Assembly (NCBI GenBank): GCA_006386115.1
Contig: VFIW01000098.1
Coordinates: forward strand, 62,001 to 126,000
Reading direction: 5' to 3'
DNA length: 64,000 bases
DNA from: Globisporangium splendens
Lineage: Eukaryota > Oomycota > Peronosporomycetes > Pythiales > Pythiaceae
Positions 19,813 to 28,147 of the stretch are shown here, in pieces. A program made the position numbers and the translations under genes. The stretch's first letter is position 1. Each line of letters starts with the position of its first letter. The notes beneath the pieces are model-generated. The model saw only the letters and a program-made list of their open reading frames with translations. It ran no database searches and was not told where the DNA came from.

Positions 19813-19829
19813 GGTGGTTGAGGAATGCG
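19813..19829 (-). promoter_or_regulatory. initiator-like motif for DLH copy 5
   Basis: On the minus strand the site reads CGCATTCCTCAACCACC, resembling the oomycete Inr core CATTYCTCAA. It lies 24-40 bp upstream of the start codon. Confidence 0.35.
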
Positions 19830-20296
19830 GCCGTCGGACAGGGACGGCGCCTCTGGCAAGGCGAGTGGCTGGAGGGATGCGCTGGCAGAGCGGATGTGTG
19901 TGCAGAAGGCAATGCCAGGGTTCGTGTCGACTGATGCGGCAACATGGGATGGCATGCAGTGATTCCGTAATCCGAGGCTGCACAGTAAACGCCACTTTGA
20001 CTGGAGCAACAGTGCAACATCCACAATTTAACTGGTGCCAATTGGTTATCGAAGTGTACAAATATTTGATAAATGTATACTTTATAGAACACATTATTAT
20101 ACTTTTAACTATAACATACAATGTTAGAGGATACCGTATTAAGAATTACAGCAGTGAATGAATACTGAATTGAAGTTAAAGAAGTACGTTATGGAGGAGT
20201 GCATTGCATTTGCAGTTGAGACGAGGTGCACACGAAGATGGTTGCTGCCACGTGTGACTTGCCGCTCAGCTAGGGAGCTAACGGGTGCATTCGCAT
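19830..20296. other. intergenic
   Basis: Gap of about 470 bp, GC-rich on the left and AT-rich around 20040-20180. I see no gene. Confidence 0.5.
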
Positions 20297-21088
20297 TTAT
20301 GCCAGTAGAACAGTCCATACGTCGGTCGATGCCTGCTCCGTTGTCGCCGCTTGCAATTTGCAATTCGTGTTGCTGCGCCTGGCAAACCCCACGATCGTCG
20401 TATTGGCATTCAGCAGTGGCGTGGACACCGCGTCGGACACGTTCCCCCACGTGGACAGCGCTTCCGCAATAGACGTGTTGGACGCTCTGGTGCTCAGCAG
20501 CGCGAACACTTGGTCGTGGAATCCGAATCGCTCGGCACTTGGTTCTTGGTGGAGCTCTGTGTTCGTTGCTGGCGGCAAAGATGGTGGACACGCTTTCACC
20601 ATCTCGTTCGCTGCGAGAACCAACCGCGCGTCCAGTGCAAGCCGCGGTTTGTTGTACGCTACGCGGTAGAAATTGAGCACTTGGAGCATGGACGCCGCGT
20701 CTTCTGCACTAAGACCGTCGTCGTTACTGCTTTTTCTGAGGGCACCTGTGTCAAAATCGACCCCGTTGACCTCGTCCACCGTGAACTTGTCCTTCACGAA
20801 GCCGCAGTTCGACACCGTGCTCGCATACGCTTGACCCTCGCGTCCCTGCTTGAGCCAGCACGTCCCCCCAAGATACGCCGTCCACGTCCAGTGCGTGCAG
20901 CCATCGACGATTGTACAAATGCCGCCGCAGTGCTCGCTCGCCGCCTGCTGGTTGATGAGGTCGTGGCCGTGGAAGTCGCAGCCCAAGTCCCACGACACGC
21001 GACCCGCGCTGCCGTCGTGCCACGCGTGCGCTGTGGCGAGCAGCAGCGCCGCCACAAGTGCGCACATTTGATCTCGGCGACTAGCCAT
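20297..21088 (-). CDS. secreted PAN/Apple plus CAP (SCP-like) domain protein
   Basis: Predicted 263 residues. A signal peptide covers about residues 1-22 (cleavage near TAHA/WHDG). A PAN/Apple-like Cys domain occupies about 28-85 (DLGCDFHGHDL, CGGICTIVDGCTHWTW, GGTCWLK), a fold that commonly binds carbohydrate or protein. A CAP/SCP-like domain follows from about 130 (MLQVLNFYRVAYNKPRLALD, then LVLAANEMVKAC), of the short YkwD-like type rather than the long animal CRISP type. Several N-glycosylation sequons occur near the C-terminus (NTS, NVS, NTT). A secreted apoplastic or cell-wall role is an inference. The ATG at 21088 is favoured because the signal peptide starts there. No intron is evident. 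Confidence 0.75.
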   Translation of the reverse strand: MASRRDQMCALVAALLLATAHAWHDGSAGRVSWDLGCDFHGHDLINQQAASEHCGGICTIVDGCTHWTWTAYLGGTCWLKQGREGQAYASTVSNCGFVKDKFTVDEVNGVDFDTGALRKSSNDDGLSAEDAASMLQVLNFYRVAYNKPRLALDARLVLAANEMVKACPPSLPPATNTELHQEPSAERFGFHDQVFALLSTRASNTSIAEALSTWGNVSDAVSTPLLNANTTIVGFARRSNTNCKLQAATTEQASTDVWTVLLA

Positions 21089-21673
21089 GTGATTCTGTAT
21101 GTTGCGTGAATGTTGACAAGTGGAATGCCGCGTTTATCCCAGTGGTTTTATCCACATCAAGGTCCCAATGGCAGTGTACTGTAATGATTACCTTCCGTAT
21201 TCGAATACGGAAGCAATTTACTCAGAATCAGGTCGGAAGGTAACGATTACACAACGTAATAAAAAAAAGACACTTGGAAAAGAAGTACGGCAGATCTACA
21301 GAACAATGAAAGCTTCCGTTTTGAGGTCGTTTCATTAAATTCTGGAAAAGCAGCCCCCCCAAGAAGCAACCACACGCATACATCGTTCCCGCCTCACGTT
21401 AGCAGCACAAGACATTGTTCGCATAAACTGAGGTGTGCATTGTTGTGTGTGGATTTGTCTATTGATGTGTGTGGTCACTTGACCTTGGCAATTAGTTATC
21501 ATTTCTATTGTATATGCGTGTTGTTAATGCAATCGAAGCGCGTACTGCCCATCACTGCGCAAGGTCGCCACCGCACTTGAGACTGCATGATCTCCGCCGT
21601 GCTTCAGACTGCAAGAGGCTCGATGCGCATGGTCGCCGACGCGCCTCACCACTGCTGTCCTCGAGATCGACAC
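21089..21673. other. intergenic flanking the retrotransposon
   Basis: About 585 bp between the CAP gene and the LTR. It contains a perfect palindrome at 21192-21213 nested in a larger imperfect inverted repeat. I see no gene. Confidence 0.5.
21192..21213. repeat. perfect 22-bp palindrome
   Basis: The half-site CTTCCGTATTC is followed immediately by its exact reverse complement, giving a 22-bp dyad centred on TTCGAA. A second, imperfect inverted pair (GATTACCTTCCG on the left, CGGAAGGTAACGATTAC on the right at about 21232-21250) lies around it. Confidence 0.9.
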
Positions 21674-22323
21674 TGTAAGAGGGCGCTGTTCACAACAGTC
21701 CCTCAAACACGGCACACACGCTTGTGCCAGAGGAAGCGATCTCCCGACTTGGAGGGAGGAAGAAGACTTGAGGGCTTGGAGGAAAATTTGCAACTGAATT
21801 GAAAAGGTTATGGTTCCTGTCGCTACTTACAAATGAACCCCAAGGGATCCTACACGTTTTATAACTAAAACCTAAACATGCACAATAAAACCTATGAATC
21901 TGATATATAAAACCTTGGGTACACTGAGGTTGAACCCACGGGATCTTCGAGAAGCTTGAACTTGAAGTCCCGTGGAAAATTCCCTGCAAAGTGATTGGCT
22001 ACAGCCACTCACTTTAGGTGGCAGAGACACGTCGGTCTCATCACCAGTGCAGTTTCCCAAGTAGGAACCATCACTCAGTACTTGATTAGTACATGGATGT
22101 CATCACTCTGTACTGATTAGTACATGTGAACAACATTCTGCACTGATCAGCACAGAGAGCGCTCGTGACGTCATGGGATGACGTCACATGTGCATGTGGG
22201 GACTGTCGTACTGTAATCCCTTTGTTAATTGTCTCTCCACAATGCACACTGAAGGTGGTGTGTGGCACACTAGATCTGGGAACAGATCCACCTTCATGTA
22301 ATGGCTAGGTATAGCCCATTACA
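21674..22323 (-). repeat. 3' LTR, full length (650 bp)
   Basis: The LTR is bounded by TGTAA...TTACA, a 5-bp terminal inverted repeat shared with the other two LTR copies in the window. One end forms a hairpin-like dyad (ATGTAATGGCTA with TAGCCCATTACAT). Inside are three diverged dyads of the type GTACTGATTAGTAC and two perfect CRE octamers. The inserted LTR at 26974-27622 is a close match in inverted orientation. Confidence 0.9.
22166..22186. promoter_or_regulatory. paired CRE sites (TGACGTCA x2) in the 3' LTR
   Basis: Two perfect palindromic TGACGTCA octamers sit at 22166-22173 and 22179-22186, 5 bp apart. TGACGTCA is the classical binding site of CREB/ATF-type bZIP dimers. The same pair is kept in the inserted LTR. 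They lie about 215-235 bp upstream of the antisense ORF. Confidence 0.6.
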
Positions 22324-22340
22324 TCATCCCCTCCTTAAAG
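22324..22340 (-). other. polypurine tract next to 3' LTR
   Basis: Read on the element's sense strand, AAGGAGGGGATGA directly abuts the 3' LTR. This is the expected place and composition for the plus-strand primer of reverse transcription. Confidence 0.7.
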
Positions 22341-22380
22341 TCACAAGTACCTTGCGTACTTTTGCAGACCTTTCGGAGCA

Positions 22381-22396
22381 GTTCACTTTCCAATCG
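22381..22396 (+). promoter_or_regulatory. oomycete initiator-like motif before the antisense ORF
   Basis: GTTCACTTTCCAATCG closely resembles the motif before PLD gene 1 (GCTCACTTTCCGATTG at 57382). It faces the antisense ORF and ends only 3 bp before its ATG, so the 5'UTR would be very short if transcription starts here. Confidence 0.4.
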
Positions 22397-22399
22397 GCC

Positions 22400-23467
22400 A
22401 TGAAGCGACCAAGTGACCAAGTGAACCAAGATGAAGAACGTCCTTTGCCCAAGCGGCAGAGAACGGTTCCAGAACTCTTTGACGTTACCTCCATTCTCAA
22501 CCGAGATGGAGACAAGGAGTTCTACATGGAACGTTTCTTCAGTTGGCGTCGGATCAACAACCGTGATCCGAACCAACCCATCGCAGCCCAGAGAGACTCA
22601 TGGCGAACATTTGTTCGTCTTGAGAACGAGAACCAAATGGAGCGTCTTCTTCGTCGCGGCAACGCTCGTGCCGAAAGAAGAACTCCTGCTGACGACAGAG
22701 CGAATCCCAGCTCTGGTCGTCGTAGTGTCGCTCCTGGCGACGCTACAAGTGGTTCTCGTAGCTGCGGACCACGTCGGGAACATCAGACTCCATCGTCTGC
22801 CGTGGTTCCCACGTGTCCGAGCTCGGTGGATATCCACGCCACCGAACTCTGTAGAAGCGTTGATGGTTCAACCGCTTCTTTCCTCGACGATGAGTCGGCC
22901 GATCCTCATGATCAACAATCGACTCAACCACCCAGCGATGCTCTCCCTGAGAGTCTAACAACGGGGGTGGGGCTGAACGAGAAAACGATTGAGCGACTCT
23001 GGAAGTGGAAGAGTGCTCATCGCGGGCAAATCGAGGCTTTGCAGCAGCGTTGTTCGACGCTTGAGGAACGCTGCGAGAGTCTCGAGAACCTTGTCGCCGA
23101 TCACGAGTCGAGGATCGATGATCTGACAGAAGGTTCTGCCCAGTGTTCGGCTTTGGAGTCCCGTTTCGAGGAACGGTTCCAACAGGTTCAGGACGAACTT
23201 GTTCGACTCCGGAAGAACGAGAAGTCTCGTGAGTTGGCTCACGATCGCCTTTTGCGCTCTGTGGAAGAGGCAGGTTCGGCTTTTGAGGTACTTCGTGGTG
23301 AGTACCATTCTCGTCTTCAAGCGCTGGAGTCGGTGAAGGACCAATCCTTCGACGTCCTGCAACTCTTGTACGCCGAGAAGAATCTCCAGAGCGACGAGCT
23401 GTTTGCTCTTCGCAATCAAGTGGAGAAGCTTCAAGATCAGCTTGATCGTTTGCGGAAGATCTCGTAG
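22400..23467 (+). CDS. antisense coiled-coil ORF overlapping the pol 3' end
   Basis: Predicted 355 residues on the strand opposite to pol. The first 114 codons lie beyond the pol stop and include a bipartite nuclear-localisation-like sequence (KRPS at the start, PLPKRQR about 15 residues later). A charged segment with aromatics (EFYMERFFSWRRINNRD) follows. Codons about 115-190 lie opposite the chromodomain and are low complexity. Residues about 191-355 form a long, convincing coiled coil (IEALQQRCSTLEERCESLEN, later LRNQVEKLQDQLDRLRKIS). The stop codon lies just where the conserved integrase C-terminal module (GRLKPYLP) ends on the other strand. No homolog is known to me. The alternative is an unusually long GC-driven shadow, but the regular heptads and the basic N-terminus argue against that. 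Confidence 0.6.
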   Translation: MKRPSDQVNQDEERPLPKRQRTVPELFDVTSILNRDGDKEFYMERFFSWRRINNRDPNQPIAAQRDSWRTFVRLENENQMERLLRRGNARAERRTPADDRANPSSGRRSVAPGDATSGSRSCGPRREHQTPSSAVVPTCPSSVDIHATELCRSVDGSTASFLDDESADPHDQQSTQPPSDALPESLTTGVGLNEKTIERLWKWKSAHRGQIEALQQRCSTLEERCESLENLVADHESRIDDLTEGSAQCSALESRFEERFQQVQDELVRLRKNEKSRELAHDRLLRSVEEAGSAFEVLRGEYHSRLQALESVKDQSFDVLQLLYAEKNLQSDELFALRNQVEKLQDQLDRLRKIS

Positions 23468-25770
23468 GATCCGCTGATCCGCTTGGAAGGTAAGGCTTTA
23501 GTCTACCCACATAAAATGTCGGGTGTAGACGCATGCGTGTAGGTGTGTCTAGCGTGTAGGCATCACCATTGCATTTCACTACCTTGAACGGTCCAATGAG
23601 CCTTGGCAGAAGCTTCGAGCTTCCCAAGTTGGACACTGCATGTTCAGGCAGGTTCGCCGTGCTAAGCAATACAAGATCATTGATCTTATACACTTGCTTG
23701 TTCTTCCTTCCGCTCTTGTCTGCTTGTTCCTTTTGCAGATCCTGAGCCTTTGCGATTGCGTCTCGAACAAACCTCACAACGGCTTGTCTCCTCACAACAA
23801 AGTCATCGACTTGCTGTGCCTCACGACTAGTGATGTCGTTGAGGGGTTTCATCGAGTCAAAGTTGGCTTTTAACTCGACAACAGCATTCAGGTCATACGA
23901 CGACTGCGGCTTATTGCCTTTAGCCGTAGTCCCTCCCCCACTTAAGGTAGAGACCTCACCCATTATGGAAGCAGGCACTCGAGGGTGAATGCCATAGTTC
24001 ACATAAAATGGAGAGTGACCTGTCGAGACATGTGTGGAGTTGTTCAACGCAAACTCGGCAAGAGGGAGAAACTCACTCCACTCTTTGAAAGACGTTGCGT
24101 AGCTGCGCAACACGTCTTCGAGGACACGATTCACTCGTTCAGTTTGACCATCCGTTTCAGGATGTGCCGCTGTTGACATGGACAACTTGGTGTCCAGAAG
24201 TCCGAACAGTGCACGCCAAAACTTGGACGTAAACCGAGTGTCACGGTCAGACACGATCTCAACGGGCAGGCCATGCAGACGGAATACGACGTCTACAAAG
24301 ACCTTGGCCGTCATTTCGGCTGAGATCTTGTCCGAAACCGGCGCAAGATGGACCATCTTGCTGAATCGGTCCACAAACACAAGGATGCCATTGCGTCCGT
24401 GTTTGTCTCGAGGAAGTCCGAATATGAAATCCACACTCACAGACTTCCAACTGTCCGATGGGACAGCCAATGAACGAAGTGGTGCCTGTGCGGAACCAGA
24501 AGGTTTCGCTCGTTGGCAGATCTCGCAAGTCCTCACATACTTGCGCACCCACTTGTACATGTGTGGCCAGTAGTAATCCCGGGAAAGACTGAGAAACGTT
24601 TTCTCACGTCCGAGATGGCCACCCGAAGGACTGTCATGATACTCATACAAGAGTCGATGACGCAGACCTTCGTCGTTGGGAACAACAACCCTTGCTGTAT
24701 CCCCTTGTTCAACCGCATAGTACAACAACCCATTGTGTACTCGGAAGCGGTGAACTCGCGACCTTGTGCGTGACGGAAGACCTTGCAGTGCTTTGTCCGA
24801 AGGGTCCTTGAAGTGCTTCAACAAGTCTTGACATGTTTCGTCAGACTTGTACCCTTTGACGATCTCTTCTCGCACTGTAGTCGTTGCTTGCACTGCGATC
24901 GCTTGAATGTCTTCACAGAGTCGACACGCTCCGTCCGTGTCTTCACTCTTGGTCTTCGGATCGTAATCCGGACGTCTTGACAGCGCATCGGCTAAGATGT
25001 TCGTCTTGCCTGGCTTGTAGTGTACAATAAAGTTGTACTCTGCAAAGAAGGAGAACCATCTCGCCATTCTTTGCGACAAATGAGGAGTCTTCACTGCCGT
25101 ACGCAGCGACGCATGATCTGTGTAGATCGCAAAGCACTCCTCACCAAGCAGGTAGACACGGAACTTGACCAAAGAATACTTCATCGCCAGAAGTTCTTTG
25201 TCATGAACTGGGTAGTTCCGTTCTGCGGGTCGGAGTTGTCGTGACTGATACGACACAACTCGCTCATGACCCTCATCATCGTGTTGCATCAACGCGCAAC
25301 CGATGGCATAGTCGCTTGCATCGCAAACCACATGAAAAGGCTTGTCGTGGTTTGCAATTGCCAGCACGGGAGCTTCTCGCAGACTCCTCTTCACTTCGGC
25401 AAATGCCATTTGATGGTCACTGGACCACTCCCACTCAATGTCCTTCTTCAGGAGCTGTGTGAGCGGTTGCACCAACGCTGCATAATTGCGCGTGTACTTG
25501 TGCAAGTAGTTGGCCAGACCCAGCCATTGTCTCAGCTGTTTGACATTCTGAGGCACAGGCCAATCGTCAATAGCTTTGACCTTCTCCGGATCAACTCGAA
25601 CGCCATGCTTTCCCACAAAGCAGCCGAGAACGGGGATCTCTGGTGCAAAGAATATGCACTTCTTCAAGTTTGCGTAGAGTTTGTTCTCTCGCATGACCTG
25701 GAAGACTTGACGAAGATGATCGAGATGAACATCGACATCAGATTTCCCATTCGCGGCCTTACTGTGAACG
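22743..25770 (-). CDS. pol segment: RNase H, integrase, chromodomain
   Basis: Open frame of about 1000 codons downstream of the RT frameshift. It begins with the end of the RT thumb/connection (NKLYANLKKCIF). RNase H follows with its acidic residues in CDASDYAIG, HDKELLA and YTDHASL. The integrase has an HHCC zinc finger (HDSPSGGHLG, later CEIC) and a D,D-35-E core (SVDFIFGLP, IVSDRDTRF, TERVNRVLE). The GPF/Y-like C-terminal module reads LIGPFKVV and GRLKPYLP. A Ser/Arg/Pro-rich linker of about 170 residues leads to a chromodomain at the C-terminus (WVVESIVDHE, then YRVRWRGYPPSSDTWEP), which in this family directs insertion to marked chromatin. Linker and chromodomain overlap the antisense ORF. 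Within this segment the frame is intact. Confidence 0.9.
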
Positions 25771-26973
25771 AAATATCGTCAAAGTAACTCGGTGCAAACC
25801 CTCTCAATGGACGAAGTAGATTCGTGACCATCCTATTGAAAGTCGCAGGAGCGTTCTTCAGTCCCTGTGGCATCACTAACCATTCCCACAGCATACCACT
25901 CGGGGTACTCACTGCAGTTAGTGGTACATCATCTTCGCGCATTCGAATCTGATAGAACCCATCTTTCAGATCGATAGCACTAAAGAGAGTGCTGCCAACC
26001 ATTCCATCAAGGATCATATCCTTGCGTGGAACCGGAGTTTGGGCTGGAATGGTAGCGTCGTTCAGCTTGTTGAAGGCGTGAACGATGCGCCAACCACCAG
26101 TTGCCTTCTTCACACAGAAGGTTGGGCTACAATGTGGAGACTTGCTCTCTCGCACATGCCCAGCCTTGGCACGTTGCGCAAAGAACTCGTCGATCGCAAC
26201 GACTTGTTCTCTTGGCAACGGCCACTGTCGTGTGATACAATACTTCGTGCCAGGAAGTATGTCAATCTCATGACGAACGCCTCTATCGAATGGCAGTTCG
26301 TCCGGCACCTTGTCTGGGAATATGTCCTCATATTCCTTGACAAGTTCATACACGGGGTTCGTCTTGAGGGCGTCCCACGACTGCTCCTCGAACCTCTCCT
26401 TCCGTGTCTTCTCATCGAACACTTCAGCCTCCGTTGCTGATACCGTGTTGATGTCTTCTGCATCGTCAACATCGACGATCATGCAGACCTGCGAAATTTC
26501 GCCTTTCGCTAGGCTACGCTTCAGCGTCTTCTTGCTCATCCACGGCAAGGAAACCAAATCTTCAACAGAGCTTGGAGGATTTTCAATCTTCACGTGACGG
26601 ATTATATCCACGTCACCATCTTCATTGTAGACCGCGATATTCGCAAACTCGCTTGAAATGTCTTGTGCTTGGACACTTCCTTCGTCACCGTAACTTGTAC
26701 CTTGATCAAGAGCACACGGGACACTCTTCTTGCTGGTCTTCTTCTTCTTCTCTCGGGATGGCTCTTCGGCTCTTTTCCCATTTGTTTCTTCCACGCACAT
26801 CGCCTCACTCTTAGGGTCGATGGCAAAGGAGACAGTCTTTTGTTGGCGCCTGACTGCTCCACCTCCAGCAGTCTTCTTCAAGATGGGTACCGCTCGTGAA
26901 CATGGGGGGCCATCGCACACCGCAATATCACGAGGGTCATCTGGGATCTCTTCCACAGATGTATACACCCACA
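25771..26973 (-). pseudogene. pol segment: reverse transcriptase, frameshifted
   Basis: About 400 codons cover the protease-RT linker and RT fingers and palm. Visible motifs are CITRQWPLPREQ, HCSPTFCVKKATGGWR, FSAIDLKDGFYQI, MPQGLKNAPATFNR and the catalytic YFDDI. Immediately after YFDDI one base is missing relative to the expected frame (within the T run near 25771-25776), so translation leaves the pol frame and stops about 35 codons later. The upstream end is truncated by the reverse-oriented LTR at 26974-27622. The ATG at its very start is created by the LTR's last base and is not a natural start. Confidence 0.85.
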
Positions 26974-27622
26974 TGTAATGGGCTATACTTAGCCATTACA
27001 TGAAGGTGGATCTGTTCTCAGATCTAGTGTGCCGCACACCACCTTCAGTGTGCATTGTGGAGAGACAATTAACAAAGGGATTACAGTACGACAGTCCCCA
27101 CATGCACATGTGACGTCATCCCATGACGTCACGAGCGCTCCCTGTGCTGATCAGTGCAGAATGTTGTTCACATGTACTAATCAGTACAGAGTGATGACAT
27201 CCATGTACTAATCAAGTGCTGAGTGATGGTTCCTACTTGGGAAACTGCACTGGTGATGAGACCGACGTGTCTCTGCCACCTAAAGTGAGTGGCTGTAGCC
27301 AATCACTTTGCAGGGAATTTTCCACAGGACTTCAAGTTCAAGTTTCCAGAAGATCCCGTAGGTTCAACCTCAGTGTACCCAAAGTTTTATATATCAGATT
27401 CATAGGTTTTATTGTGCATGTTTAGGTTTTAGTTATAAAAGCTGTAGGATCCCTTGGGGTTCATTTACAAGTAGCGACAGGAACCATAAGCATTTCAATT
27501 CAGTTGCAATTTTACCTTCAAGCCTCAAGTCTTCTTCCTCCCTCTAAGTCGGGAGATCGCTTCCTCTGGCACAAGCGTGTGTGCCGTGTTTTGGGGACTG
27601 TTGTGAACAGCGCCCTCTTACA
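26974..27622 (+). repeat. LTR inserted in reverse orientation inside pol (649 bp)
   Basis: Near-identical reverse complement of the 3' LTR at 21674-22323, again bounded by TGTAA...TTACA. It lies between the protease and RT coding segments of the element. No internal sequence accompanies it, so it behaves as a solo LTR. If 5 bp were duplicated on insertion, the net gain (654 bp) would keep the frame, but the flanking pentamers I read do not match, so clean transposition is not proven. It retains the paired CRE sites and the terminal hairpin. Confidence 0.85.
27111..27131. promoter_or_regulatory. paired CRE sites in the inserted LTR
   Basis: TGACGTCA occurs at 27111-27118 and again at 27124-27131 with a 5-bp spacer, as in the 3' LTR. 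Both octamers are unmutated although other positions differ between the two LTRs. Confidence 0.6.
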
Positions 27623-28147
27623 CGTTGTTACACGGCTCAAGTCAACATCGCGTGACTTGTCAACGGAGATCTTCATCTTCATCCAGTCAATGCTAGGTTG
27701 GAAACGCTTCAGCCACGGCATGCCAAGGATGATGTCAAACTTGTCATCGAGGTCGAGTAAAATGAACTCGTCTTCACCTCGGAAATCTTCACACTTGATT
27801 GACAAGCGCACCACGCGCTTTGGCATCTTCACAGTCGACCCATTCGCCAACCGGACGATCATCGTCTTGTCTTCGTTCGCATCAGACACGAAGACACCGT
27901 GCCTGACGATCACTTCATTTCGAAGAAAGTCGTTTGACGCACCAGTGTCAGCCAAAGCTCGTAGAGGCGTTGCAATACCGTCTACATGAACCTTGTGAAC
28001 GATCAAACTCGACGTTTGACTGACACTCTTCTCACTCACAGTGGAAACTGCATGTGCTTCATGCACATAGGGGCCAGAGTCCTGTGTCTCCACAACATCC
28101 ACAGTCCTCTTTTCGAGCCCAGTAGGAGGCCCCGCCCCTACTGGTCG
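27623..28147 (-). pseudogene. retrotransposon aspartic protease segment
   Basis: Frame of about 170 codons downstream of gag. It carries the aspartic protease signature ALADTGASNDFLR and the second hallmark DIILGMPWLKRF, as in Ty3/Gypsy proteases that process Gag-Pol. It has no ATG of its own. Its frame is -1 relative to gag and is already open across the gag stop at 28138-28140, so expression by -1 frameshifting is likely. The 3' side is cut off by the reverse-oriented LTR, after which the open frame continues into LTR sequence. Confidence 0.85.

Noticed and set aside
19061..20161. Plus-strand open frame opposite DLH copy 5
   Set aside because: Shadow of a strongly supported gene; the same pattern appears opposite other DLH copies because they share sequence.
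20351..21109. Plus-strand frame opposite the PAN/CAP gene
   Set aside because: No signal, no domain; the minus-strand gene explains the open sequence.
26960..27630. Target-site duplication around the inserted LTR
   Set aside because: The flanking pentamers read differently; a loose ACGTG/ATGTG match would require non-TG..CA LTR ends.
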